Positions 16,816-25,191 of a DNA stretch of 35,133 nt are shown piece by piece. The notes below the pieces were generated by a model, which was not told where the DNA came from, made no database searches, and saw only the letters and a list, made by a program, of their open reading frames with translations. A program made the translations under genes and the position numbers. Positions within the stretch are counted from its first letter, which is position 1, and the number at the start of each line of letters is the position of its first letter. Source of the stretch: Bacteroidaceae bacterium (lineage in GTDB: Bacteria; Bacteroidota; Bacteroidia; Bacteroidales; Bacteroidaceae); NCBI GenBank assembly GCA_017472635.1, contig JAFUPU010000068.1, positions 1 through 35,133 on the forward strand, written 5' to 3'.

Positions 16816-18189
16816 ATGAAGAATAAAATCTCTTATACATTTGTGCTGACTGTATTGGTCATAGGAATATTATGGTTGTTATCTTATTTGCCTGTGATTG
16901 AGTTTGGAGAGACGGCTTTGAGGCGGGTAGATTTATTGTCTGATATACGTCAGGATGAGTTTGAACAGAGCGAAGTTGTAGAAGATTCTCTACCCAATCT
17001 TCCTCTTGTCAAGCCGGAGTTTGTGGATTCTTGTAAGAGCGGACTTACTTGCATTGAAGATTTCTCTGATTCTCTGCAACGTGGAATGTTGCCTTTTTAT
17101 GCAGCATTGTCGCAGATAGACTCGTTGGACCGTCCTGTGCGTATAGCCTATTTGGGTGATTCGTTTATCGAAGGAGATATTTTTACCGCCCATTTGCGTA
17201 GCTTGTTGCAGGAACGTTGGGGAGGAAAAGGTGTCGGATGGGTAGATATAACTTCTCAAGTGTATGGGTTCCGTCCCACTGTTACTCACTCTTTTCATGG
17301 TTGGGAAAGTCATATCAGTACAGACAGTGTCGGATTTGACCGAACCCTTCAAGGGTTGTCCGGGCGTTATTTTATACCTGCCGGTCAGGCTTATGTCGAT
17401 TTGCGTGGAAAAAAATATTTGCCACATCTCGACACTTGCGATGTCTCGACTTTCTATTTCAAGGCAAAATCTCCAGTAGAGTTGACTTCACAGGTCAATG
17501 GTTCTTCTCACCAACGTTTTTATGCTGATACGATTGGGCGATTGCAACAATGCCGTGTCGAGGGTCGGATAGGGCGTGTGCGTTGGCAGGTGAGTCAGCC
17601 CGATGCAATGATTGCTTATGGGGTGGCAATGGAGGGAACATCCGGTATAACGGTAGACAATTTTAGTTTGCGTGGTAGCAGCGGATTGTCTTTGGCAGGA
17701 GTTCCCATGTCTCATTTGAGGCAATTTTCCTCTGTCCGTCCTTATGATTTGTTGGTGTTGCAATTCGGTTTGAATGTAGCCAACAAGCGTCAACGTAATT
17801 ACGAGAGCTATTATACAGGTATGTTACATGTAGTTAAACAGTTGAAGCATGCATTCCCCGATGCCGGTATTTTGGTGGTAGGTGTAGGTGACCGTTCAGT
17901 AAAAGATGAATTTGGAGAATTGCATACGATGGATGGCATCAAACATCTCATTCGTTACCAGCGTCAGATAGCAGCTGACGGAGCAGTGGCGTTTTGGAAT
18001 CTGTATGAAGCAATGGGAGGTGATGGAAGTATGCCTCAAATGGTAAAAGCCAATCCGCCGATGGCAAATCTGGATTATACACACATCAATTTCCGCGGAG
18101 GAGAGCATTTGGCGCATTTCTTGTATGAGACTATATGTTATGGATACGAACAATATGAAAAAAGGAAAGCGTATGAGGCGGCTTGGTAA
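16816..18189 (+). CDS. Membrane-anchored SGNH/GDSL hydrolase-like protein
   Basis: 457 residues. One N-terminal transmembrane segment (about 7-27), then a periplasmic part. The SGNH fold is visible: block I RIAYLGDSFIEGD with nucleophile Ser116 (109-121), the Gly-rich strand region, block III LLVLQFGLNVANKR (Asn), and a C-terminal block V LDYTHINFRGGEHLA supplying Asp and His. About 150 residues between blocks I and III probably form an inserted beta domain, as in the O-acetyl-esterase/transferase proteins AlgX/AlgJ and PatB. The gene overlaps the next SGNH gene by 35 nt and heads a three-gene set ending in an MBOAT acyltransferase. I infer a role in O-acylation of a cell-surface or wall glycan. 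The substrate is not known. Confidence 0.85.
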   Translation: MKNKISYTFVLTVLVIGILWLLSYLPVIEFGETALRRVDLLSDIRQDEFEQSEVVEDSLPNLPLVKPEFVDSCKSGLTCIEDFSDSLQRGMLPFYAALSQIDSLDRPVRIAYLGDSFIEGDIFTAHLRSLLQERWGGKGVGWVDITSQVYGFRPTVTHSFHGWESHISTDSVGFDRTLQGLSGRYFIPAGQAYVDLRGKKYLPHLDTCDVSTFYFKAKSPVELTSQVNGSSHQRFYADTIGRLQQCRVEGRIGRVRWQVSQPDAMIAYGVAMEGTSGITVDNFSLRGSSGLSLAGVPMSHLRQFSSVRPYDLLVLQFGLNVANKRQRNYESYYTGMLHVVKQLKHAFPDAGILVVGVGDRSVKDEFGELHTMDGIKHLIRYQRQIAADGAVAFWNLYEAMGGDGSMPQMVKANPPMANLDYTHINFRGGEHLAHFLYETICYGYEQYEKRKAYEAAW

Positions 18190-19123
18190 GTGGTGGATAT
18201 GGCTTGTTGTGTGCGGTCTCTTTCCGTATACTCTTTTTTCACAAGACCTGCAACCGCAGCGGTTGTCAGAGCAATCTCCCTTGAGTGTTGTTCCTGAATA
18301 TGCTGTACGTCATCCATTTTATATCACTTTAGTAGAAGTGGGCAATTCCATGCCGCTTTCTTTTCGCGATACGCTGGAAAATACGTTGTTACGTCCTGAG
18401 AAACTCTATCCTTTTTTTGACCGGTTGGTAAACAATGAGTCACCGGTTCGTATTTTGCATTTGGGTGATTCTCATGTGAGGGGGCATGTATTTACGGTTA
18501 CCACGCGCCATAGATTGGAGCAGGCTTGGGGAAGCTATGCTGTTGTGCCTGACTCTATAACTTATCGTACTTCTGCATTGGCAGTAGAGACCGGAGCTCC
18601 CGGACTCGTATACCATACTCTGGGTATCAATGGAGCTACTACGGTGAATTTTCGTACTCCAGAAAAACTGGCTGCTTTAGACAGTTTGCGTCCCGATTTG
18701 GTGATTTTGTCTTTTGGAACAAACGAGAGTCATGGTTCGCGTTATAGTGAAAAGATGCACCGGATGGAGCTTGATAGCATGCTTCATGCAGTAAATACCT
18801 ATTGTCCCAAAGCTGAAGTACTGCTTACCACACCCCCTGGTTCTTATTTGCGTCGTCGGCGTCGTCAGCGGGTGATAAATCCTACAACTCCCCGTGTTGC
18901 TGATGCTATTTTGGCATTTGCCAATCAGAAGGAATTGCCCGTATGGGATTTGTATCATATAGCCGGTGGAAGCCGTCGGGCTTGTGCCAATTGGGTGAAT
19001 AACAAATATATGCAACGCGATAGGGTGCATTACACCCACGATGGTTATCGTTTGCAGGGAGCCTTGTTGGCTGAGGCTATTTTAAAAGCTTATAATGGAT
19101 ATGTGGAAAATCGATTTGACTAA
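18155..19123 (+). CDS. Second SGNH/GDSL hydrolase-like protein, exported
   Basis: 322 residues from the ATG at 18155. Further in-frame ATGs lie at 18125, 18140 and 18173. I take 18155 because it gives a basic n-region plus hydrophobic core (MKKGKRMRRLGKWWIWLVV...LFSQ). SGNH blocks: PVRILHLGDSHVRGH (nucleophile Ser in GDS), the ILSFGTNESHG strand (Asn block), and the C-terminal RDRVHYTHDGYRLQGALL with the Asp/His pair. It is a shorter paralogue of its upstream neighbour, lacking most of the insert. Its start overlaps the upstream gene by 35 nt and its end overlaps the MBOAT gene by 29 nt, suggesting translational coupling. A role as a periplasmic acetyl carrier or esterase partner of the MBOAT protein is inferred. 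Confidence 0.85.
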   Translation: MKKGKRMRRLGKWWIWLVVCGLFPYTLFSQDLQPQRLSEQSPLSVVPEYAVRHPFYITLVEVGNSMPLSFRDTLENTLLRPEKLYPFFDRLVNNESPVRILHLGDSHVRGHVFTVTTRHRLEQAWGSYAVVPDSITYRTSALAVETGAPGLVYHTLGINGATTVNFRTPEKLAALDSLRPDLVILSFGTNESHGSRYSEKMHRMELDSMLHAVNTYCPKAEVLLTTPPGSYLRRRRRQRVINPTTPRVADAILAFANQKELPVWDLYHIAGGSRRACANWVNNKYMQRDRVHYTHDGYRLQGALLAEAILKAYNGYVENRFD

Positions 19124-20615
19124 ACTTGTTGATGAACTGACTTACCATGTTGAAAGTCCGATGATTTTCAGTACCGGTTTGTTTCTTTTTCTTTTCTTGG
19201 CTTTTAGTGCCATTTATCTGTTGTTGCGTCATCGCACATCGGCACGCCTATTCTTTGTTGTACTCTTCTCTTATTACTTCTATTATAAGAGTAGTGGTAC
19301 CTATTTCTTTTTATTAGGGGTAGTCACTTGTGCCGATTTCTTTTTGGCAGCCCGGATGCATCGTGCCGTTAAGGATGTGCATCGTCGGTTGTTGTTGGCT
19401 TGCAGCTTGTTGGTCAATTTAGGATTGCTATGTTATTTTAAGTATACCAACTTCTTTTACGAAATGTTGGCTCCTCTATGGGGAGGTGAATTTCATCCGT
19501 TGGATATATTCTTGCCAGTGGGCATTTCATTCTTTACGTTTCAATCGCTCAGCTATACCATTGATGTCTATCGCCGACAGATAGAACCTCTGCACAGTTT
19601 GTTGGATTATGCTTTCTACGTTTCGTTCTTTCCCCAGTTGGTCGCAGGTCCCATTGTGCGTGCTCGCGATTTTATTCCCCAGATTCGTCGTCCTTTGCTG
19701 GTCACCTCTGAAATGTTTGGGCGTGGAGTCTTTCTGATTGTCAGTGGTCTGTTCAAGAAAGCTGTGATTTCAGACTATATCAGTGTGAACTTCGTTGAAC
19801 GCATTTTTGAAAATCCTTCGTTGTATAGTGGTGTTGAGAATCTGTTTGGAGTCTATGGGTATGCATTGCAAATCTATTGCGATTTTTCAGGCTATAGCGA
19901 TATGGCTATTGGTTTGGCTTTGCTGTTAGGATTTCATTTCCCAGTCAACTTCAATTCTCCTTATAAATCTCTGTCTGTCACTGAATTCTGGCGGAGGTGG
20001 CACATCAGCCTCTCTTCATGGTTGCGCGATTATCTTTATATCTCGTTGGGAGGAAACCGCAAAGGCACATGGCGCACGTATGTAAACCTCTTCCTTACTA
20101 TGTTGTTGGGTGGATTGTGGCATGGTGCCTCATGGAACTTTGTAGTTTGGGGAGCCTTGCATGGTATGGTGTTGGCAGTACACAAGTTTTGGAGTCGTAC
20201 ATTCTTGCCGGCTATGGGATTCGAAGCCGAAGATGTGCGTAAGTTCTTCTCGCGTTTCCCTTTGATGGTCTGTCGGATTGTGCCTTGGTTGTTGACGTTT
20301 CACTTTGTGTGCTTCTGTTGGATATTCTTCCGCAATGCAACGTTCGACGCATCGTTGACCATGCTTGAGCAGATATTCACCCATTTCCAGCCTGAGTTGT
20401 TGCCCCAGTTGGTAGGTGGGTATACCGAAGTGTTTGCTCTGATGGGAATTGGTTACCTGCTTCACTTCCTTCCCGACTCATGGGAACGGTGGTGCGAGCG
20501 TGGTGTCATCCGGTTGCCTTTGTGGCTACAGGCAGTGCTGATAGCTGCGGTGGTATATCTTGTCATCCAAGTGAAGAGTAGTGACATACAACCCTTTATT
20601 TATTTCCAATTCTGA
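19095..20615 (+). CDS. MBOAT-family O-acyltransferase (AlgI/PatA-like)
   Basis: 506-residue polytopic membrane protein with roughly ten hydrophobic segments. It carries the AlgI/DltB-type MBOAT motifs: FFPQLVAGPIVRARDFIPQ (178-196), YCDFSGYSDMAIG (261-273), TEFWRRWHISLSSWLRDYLYI (about 296-316, H303) and GGLWHGASWNFVVWGALHG (339-357), where H343 is the expected catalytic histidine. Family members move acyl groups across the membrane for O-acetylation of alginate, peptidoglycan or D-alanylation of teichoic acids. The two overlapping SGNH proteins upstream fit the AlgI-AlgJ/AlgX or PatA-PatB logic. A second ATG at 19101 is equally possible. The window holds no polysaccharide polymerase, so the acceptor glycan is unknown. 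Confidence 0.92.
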   Translation: MDMWKIDLTKLVDELTYHVESPMIFSTGLFLFLFLAFSAIYLLLRHRTSARLFFVVLFSYYFYYKSSGTYFFLLGVVTCADFFLAARMHRAVKDVHRRLLLACSLLVNLGLLCYFKYTNFFYEMLAPLWGGEFHPLDIFLPVGISFFTFQSLSYTIDVYRRQIEPLHSLLDYAFYVSFFPQLVAGPIVRARDFIPQIRRPLLVTSEMFGRGVFLIVSGLFKKAVISDYISVNFVERIFENPSLYSGVENLFGVYGYALQIYCDFSGYSDMAIGLALLLGFHFPVNFNSPYKSLSVTEFWRRWHISLSSWLRDYLYISLGGNRKGTWRTYVNLFLTMLLGGLWHGASWNFVVWGALHGMVLAVHKFWSRTFLPAMGFEAEDVRKFFSRFPLMVCRIVPWLLTFHFVCFCWIFFRNATFDASLTMLEQIFTHFQPELLPQLVGGYTEVFALMGIGYLLHFLPDSWERWCERGVIRLPLWLQAVLIAAVVYLVIQVKSSDIQPFIYFQF

Positions 20616-20633
20616 AAATAATCTTCTTACTTG

Positions 20634-20664
20634 TTGCGTATTAATAGTTTCTGCATTATCTTTG
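20634..20664 (+). promoter_or_regulatory. Promoter of the GHL10 gene
   Basis: TTG at 20634-20636, 20-nt spacer, and -7 TATCTTTG at 20657-20664. The predicted start near 20671 falls just upstream of the ATG at 20689 and supports that start codon over those at 20581 or 20674. Confidence 0.68.
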
Positions 20665-20688
20665 CACGTACAAATGAATAGTGGAAAA

Positions 20689-22179
20689 ATGAAAAAAATA
20701 TCTCTTCTGTTAATCTTTATGGCTTGTGTAATGCTCGGGTATGCACAGCCCTCTCCGAAAAGAGAGTTTCGTGGAGCGTGGATTCAGTGTGTAAATGGGC
20801 AATTTATTGGGATGTCTCCTGCCGAACTCCGGCAGACATTAGTTGCTCAATTGAATACACTACAGCAAGCAGGTATCAATGCCATTATTTATCAAGTTCG
20901 TCCCGAGGCGGATGCATTATACAAATCGTCATACGAACCTTGGAGCCGTTTTCTCACAGGCGAGCAGGGGCTTGCTCCCAGTCCTATGTGGGATCCTCTC
21001 CAATTTATGATTGACGAATGCCACAAGCGGGGGATGGAACTTCATGCCTGGATAAATCCTTATCGGGCAAAAACCAAAGGGACTAAAAAGCTGGCCGGTC
21101 ACCATCCGTCCAAGTTTTATCCCGACCGTTTTATAGCTTATGAGGGACAACTCTATTTCGACCCCGGATTACCTGAAAACCGCAAGTATATTTGCAAAAT
21201 CATTACTGAGATAGTCACTAACTACGACGTGGATGCCATCCACATGGATGACTATTTCTATCCCTATCCTGTCAAAGGAGTCCATTTCAATGATGATGCC
21301 AGTTTTGCACAATACGGACGCGGATTTACCGACCGTGGCGATTGGCGGCGCAACAATGTCAACCTGCTTATCAAGGAGGTACATGAAACAGTGCGTGCAC
21401 TCAAGCCGTGGGTGAAGTTTGGCGTCTCTCCCTTTGGCATTTGGCGTAATGCGAAGAGTTCGCCCGAGGGAAGTCAGACAAACGGTCTGCAAAACTATGA
21501 TGACCTCTATGCCGATGTTCTCTTATGGGTAAACAAAGGGTGGGTCGACTATAACATTCCTCAAATCTATTGGGAAATCGGACATCCGGCAGCCGATTAT
21601 GCCCAATTGCTTCCCTGGTGGGCTGAAAAAGCAGCCAATCGTCCGCTCTTCATTGGGCAGGATGTTATGCGTACGGTCAAAGCAGCCGACTTGCAAAATC
21701 CTGCTACTCATCAACAGCATACCAAGATGCAGATGCAGCGTAACTATCAATCGGTCAAGGGAAGTTGTCAATGGCCGGCAAGTGCTGTGGTAGAGAATGC
21801 CGGAAATTATCGTGAGGTGTTGAAGTCTGTTTACCACCGCTATCCGGCTTTGCAGCCTGAGTTCCCTTTCATCGACGACAAAGCACCGGGTAAGGTGCGT
21901 AAACTGAAAGACGTGTGGACGAAAGACGGATTGATACTTTTCTGGACAGCACCAAAAGCCAAAACCGAGATGGACCGGGCACACCAATACGTTGTCTATC
22001 GTTTCGATGCTAAAGAGAAAGTCAATTTGAACGATGCAAGCAAGATTGTTGCCATTACGCGCAACACATTCTATAAGCTTCCTTATGCTGATGGCTCAAC
22101 CAAATACCGCTATGTCGTTACTGCCCTCGACCGTTTGCACAATGAGTCAAAGGCTGCCAAGAAGAAAGTGAAATTGTAG
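20689..22179 (+). CDS. GHL10-type glycoside hydrolase-like protein (family 10-like, DUF187)
   Basis: 496 residues from the ATG at 20689, which gives a clean signal peptide MKKISLLLIFMACVMLGYAQ. The catalytic-type barrel (about 25-345) fits the GHL10 family (PF02638): REFRGAWIQCVNGQF, QLNTLQQAGINAIIYQVRPEADALY, SSYEPWSRFLTGEQG, RGMELHAWINPYRAKT, VDAIHMDDYFYPYPV and KFGVSPFGIWRN. A C-terminal fibronectin-type-III-like module (about 400-496, PGKVRKLKDVWTKDGLILFWTAP ... YRYVVTALDRLHNES) follows. Enzymes of this group act on glycans; some are linked to peptidoglycan, but the substrate is not settled. The candidate acid in IHMDDY fits the family. It is transcribed from its own promoter. Confidence 0.93.
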   Translation: MKKISLLLIFMACVMLGYAQPSPKREFRGAWIQCVNGQFIGMSPAELRQTLVAQLNTLQQAGINAIIYQVRPEADALYKSSYEPWSRFLTGEQGLAPSPMWDPLQFMIDECHKRGMELHAWINPYRAKTKGTKKLAGHHPSKFYPDRFIAYEGQLYFDPGLPENRKYICKIITEIVTNYDVDAIHMDDYFYPYPVKGVHFNDDASFAQYGRGFTDRGDWRRNNVNLLIKEVHETVRALKPWVKFGVSPFGIWRNAKSSPEGSQTNGLQNYDDLYADVLLWVNKGWVDYNIPQIYWEIGHPAADYAQLLPWWAEKAANRPLFIGQDVMRTVKAADLQNPATHQQHTKMQMQRNYQSVKGSCQWPASAVVENAGNYREVLKSVYHRYPALQPEFPFIDDKAPGKVRKLKDVWTKDGLILFWTAPKAKTEMDRAHQYVVYRFDAKEKVNLNDASKIVAITRNTFYKLPYADGSTKYRYVVTALDRLHNESKAAKKKVKL

Positions 22180-22289
22180 TTTCATAATTGTATGTTTTTG
22201 GTCGCAAAGGTACTGAAATGTTTCGGAATTCAGTTGTAATGGTGTAACTTCTTATTTCATTTATGTATCATCGTTCCTTAAAATAGGTA

Positions 22290-22420
22290 GGACTCGCGTG
22301 AAAATCTCCAGGACTCACAGCATTTTATCCTAGGACTGATGATATTCTGTTCCAGGACTCAGGCGGATAAGTCCTGGGACTCAGCGACCTCAGTCCTGGG
22401 AAGTAGGCGGATGATTTTAA
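22290..22420 (+). repeat. Degenerate 22-bp tandem repeat array (five to six units)
   Basis: GGACT recurs at 22290, 22311, 22333, 22355 and 22377, spaced 21, 22, 22 and 22 bp. A decayed sixth unit (GGAAGT) lies at 22399. Units share GGACTC at the start and TCC(A/T)(A/G) at the end, with variable middles. The junctions are near-palindromes of the AGTCCnGGACT type, best at 22370-22381. Confidence 0.75.
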
Positions 22421-22799
22421 CATTGATTTAAAATTGCCGGTATTCTCCCTCTATATACTTCAATATCCCAACCCTGTTCCGCTCGTTTCATTTCACCTGC
22501 ATCTTGCTGTCATTTAGTGTGTTATAGGTGAAAGGAGGTAGCTTCATCTCTCATTCACCACTTCCAACCTGTTTCGTGCTGAGTTGGACTTACAGGTTGA
22601 ATCAGTCCATTCAGCCATGCACTACATCCGATAGAACTTGAAGGGTGACAGCATATGAAGATGTTGGAAGGGCTGGTGAAACCACGTTGAAAGCATCTCC
22701 TTTCACCCATAAGTGTTTGTAGGAAAGATGTTTGTGGGTGAAATGAATAAGTGAATAAGGGATGAATCTATGGGGAGATGGGGGGTGAAAGCAAAAGGT

Positions 22800-22819
22800 A
22801 AAACTATACCTTATTATAT
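22800..22819 (+). repeat. Dispersed 20-bp repeat, copy 2
   Basis: Exact copy of 6137-6156. Here it continues as ...TATATAAGG, so CCTTAT and ATAAGG form a short inverted repeat around TATAT (22809-22825). Confidence 0.7.
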
Positions 22820-22897
22820 ATAAGGAGGCACGTATGTCTGAAAAGCAGGTGCATGAGGTTAGCGCATGGTTTCTTTTGATATACAGCCTCGCGGAAT

Positions 22898-22929
22898 TTT
22901 GTAACTTTGCCGTAAAATGATTATCTTTG
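22898..22929 (+). promoter_or_regulatory. Promoter boxes upstream of topB
   Basis: TTTG at 22898-22901, a 20-nt spacer and -7 TATCTTTG at 22922-22929 make a full match. A second -7 box, TAACTTTG, lies at 22902-22909, 20 bp upstream. The predicted leader before the topB ATG is about 150 nt. Confidence 0.65.
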
Positions 22930-23082
22930 CCACTCTTTTCAGAACCGAAGGTGATAAAATACAGCCTCCTTTCACCCGCAACTGACTGGAAACGAAAGAG
23001 ATGTATGATGACTTCGTAGGGGGAGAATATGTGGAATGTAGCTTCTTTCCGGTAGAAGTCCGGCATAAATGTTAGATAAGAA

Positions 23083-25122
23083 ATGATAGTTTGTATAGCA
23101 GAGAAACCCAGTGTGGCAAAAGATATAGCCGATGTGTTGGGCGCCCGTAACCGACACGATGGTTATTACGAAGGAAACGGATATCAGGTGACCTGGACCT
23201 TCGGACACCTCTGTACACTGAAGGAACCGCATGAATATACCCCCTCGTGGAAGAGTTGGAGTTTGGGGAGTTTGCCTATGATTCCTCCCCGTTTTGGTAT
23301 AAAGTTGATAGCAGACACCGGCATTGAAAAACAGTTTGGCATCATCCAACGGCTGATGCAACAAGCTGATGGCATCGTAAACTGTGGAGATGCCGGACAA
23401 GAGGGAGAACTGATTCAACGTTGGGTGATGCAGAAAGCCGGTGCGAAATGTCCGGTAAAGCGATTGTGGATATCTTCGTTGACCGAAGAGGCTATCCGCG
23501 ATGGCTTTGCCAACCTGATGGACCAGTCAGAAAAACAGTCGCTCTATGAAGCCGGGTTGAGCCGGGCGATAGGCGATTGGCTGTTGGGTATGAATGCCAC
23601 GCGTCTGTACACATTGAAATATGGACAAAACAGACAGGTGCTCTCTATCGGGCGTGTGCAGACGCCTACGTTGGCATTGATTGTCAAGCGGCAAAAAGAG
23701 ATTGAAGAGTTCAAGCCCGAACCCTATTGGGAGTTGAAGACCATCTATCGAGGTACCACATTCTCGGCAACAAAGGGTAAGTTCACTTCGCAAGAAGAGG
23801 GACTCGAGTTTTTAGAAAAAGTGAAAGAGGCACCTTTCACCGTCACCGATGTATCTTCAAAGAAAGGAACTGAAGCTCCTCCTCATCTTTTCGATCTTAC
23901 CTCATTGCAGGTCGAGTGCAACAAGAAGTTTGCCTATTCAGCTGATGATACCTTGCGCATCATCCAGTCGCTCTATGAAAAGAAAATCACCACCTATCCG
24001 CGTGTTGACACCACTTACTTGAGTGATGACATCTATTCCAAGTGTCCCGGCATACTCAAAGGTTTGCGGGTATACGAGGCATTGACGACTCCGTTGTTAG
24101 GAAAAAAGTTAGCAAAGAGCAAGAAGGTGTTTGACTCGTCTAAGGTGACCGACCACCATGCCATAATCCCTACAGGAGTGGCTCCGCAAAATCTCACGGA
24201 TATGGAGAAACGGGTGTTCGACCTGGTGGCACGTCGTTTTATTGCTGTCTTCTATCCCGATTGTCGTTTCTCTACCACTACGGTGTTGGGCGAAGTCGAT
24301 AAAATAGGCTTTAAAGTAACAGGCAAGCAGATAGTTGACCCGGGATGGCGGGTTGTTTTTGCGCAACCGAATGCAACGATAAAGAGTGAACAAGACGAGA
24401 AACCGGAAGAAGACGAACGGGTGTTGCCCCTTTTCACCGTAGGCGAAAGCGGACCTCATGAACCCGGTTTGAATGAGAAGTGGACGCAACCCCCCAAACC
24501 TTATACCGAGGCAACCCTCTTGCGTGCTATGGAGACGGCAGGAAAGTTGGTCGACAATGACGAACTGCGTGAGGCAATGAAGGAGAACGGCATCGGGCGT
24601 CCGTCAACGCGGGCTGCCATTATCGAGACTCTGTTCAAACGCAGGTATATCCGTCGCGAACGTAAGAATCTGATTGCTACCCCTACCGGTGTTGAATTGA
24701 TTCAGGTTATTCACGAAGAGTTGTTGAAATCAGCAGAGTTGACCGGCATCTGGGAAAAGAAATTGCGCGAGATAGAACGGCGTAACTATGACCCGAAGAC
24801 CTTTTTGGAAGAGTTGAAGCAGATGGTGCAAGAGATTGTATACAAGGTGTTGAGTGACAATTCAAACCGTCGGATAGCCATTGAAGAGGCAGAACCCGAG
24901 AAACCCAAGAAGAGCACTGCAAAGAAACCGGCAGCTTCCCGTAAACCCCGCAAGAAGAGCGAAGCGAAGACTGAAGAAAAAACTGTCGCACCGGTAGCCG
25001 ATGCCATTGTGGGGACTCCCTGTCCGCTTTGTGGAAAAGGGGTTGTAATAAAAGGAAAAACAGCCTACGGATGCTCGGAGTGGAAAAACGGATGTGGTTT
25101 CAGAAAACCTTTTGCAGAATAA
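23083..25122 (+). CDS. topB: DNA topoisomerase III (type IA)
   Basis: 679-residue type IA topoisomerase that cuts one strand and can decatenate DNA. The Toprim domain has the catalytic EKPSVAKDI at 7-15 (E7) and CGDAGQEGELIQRWV (D103, E107). This DAG-x-EGE form replaces the DxDxE of E. coli TopB and is common in other TopB proteins. The catalytic tyrosine is Y305 in KITTYPRVDTTYLSDD. SIGRVQTPTLALI and NGIGRPSTRAAIIETL are further family motifs. A Lys/Ala-rich linker (about 605-645) leads to one C-terminal four-cysteine zinc-ribbon-like motif (CPLCGKG ... CSEWKNGCG). The ATG at 23083 gives the standard MIVCIAEKPS start. It is preceded by an unusual gene-free region and followed by the OmpA-family gene after 69 nt. 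Confidence 0.95.
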   Translation: MIVCIAEKPSVAKDIADVLGARNRHDGYYEGNGYQVTWTFGHLCTLKEPHEYTPSWKSWSLGSLPMIPPRFGIKLIADTGIEKQFGIIQRLMQQADGIVNCGDAGQEGELIQRWVMQKAGAKCPVKRLWISSLTEEAIRDGFANLMDQSEKQSLYEAGLSRAIGDWLLGMNATRLYTLKYGQNRQVLSIGRVQTPTLALIVKRQKEIEEFKPEPYWELKTIYRGTTFSATKGKFTSQEEGLEFLEKVKEAPFTVTDVSSKKGTEAPPHLFDLTSLQVECNKKFAYSADDTLRIIQSLYEKKITTYPRVDTTYLSDDIYSKCPGILKGLRVYEALTTPLLGKKLAKSKKVFDSSKVTDHHAIIPTGVAPQNLTDMEKRVFDLVARRFIAVFYPDCRFSTTTVLGEVDKIGFKVTGKQIVDPGWRVVFAQPNATIKSEQDEKPEEDERVLPLFTVGESGPHEPGLNEKWTQPPKPYTEATLLRAMETAGKLVDNDELREAMKENGIGRPSTRAAIIETLFKRRYIRRERKNLIATPTGVELIQVIHEELLKSAELTGIWEKKLREIERRNYDPKTFLEELKQMVQEIVYKVLSDNSNRRIAIEEAEPEKPKKSTAKKPAASRKPRKKSEAKTEEKTVAPVADAIVGTPCPLCGKGVVIKGKTAYGCSEWKNGCGFRKPFAE

Positions 25123-25191
25123 AATCAAGAAGAGACAGGCAATAAAAAGGGGGCTTTTGAGTTATATAGGAAGGTTCTATAAGTTGTTCTG

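Larger units (their letters stand above)
22180..23082. other. 903-bp gene-free, repeat-rich region
   Basis: No credible gene on either strand. Contents: a minus-strand -7-like TACCTTTG at 22205-22212; a 22-bp-period tandem array (22290-22420); seven exact GGTGAAA or TTTCACC heptamers between 22491 and 22976; inverted repeats, including 11-bp arms at 22527-22537 and 22697-22707 and 9-bp arms at 22701-22709 and 22735-22743; the second copy of the dispersed 20-mer (22800-22819); the short repeat ATACAGCCTC at 22881 and 22960; and tandem promoter boxes for topB. I see no obvious terminator after the GHL10 gene. A structured RNA or regulatory region is possible. Confidence 0.75.

Noticed and set aside
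22290-22420. CRISPR array
   Set aside because: The repeated box is only about 5-10 bp, degenerate, with about 12-bp variable parts, and there are no cas genes in the window.
22611-23066. Minus-strand 151-residue reading frame in the gene-free region
   Set aside because: The translation is His/Ser/Phe-rich with no recognisable domain, no signal and no promoter box, and it spans repeats and the topB promoter.
23388-23412. Loss of a catalytic Asp in the TopB Toprim motif (DAGQEGE instead of DxDxE)
   Set aside because: DAG-x-EGE is a common form of this motif in other TopB proteins, so it does not imply an inactive enzyme.
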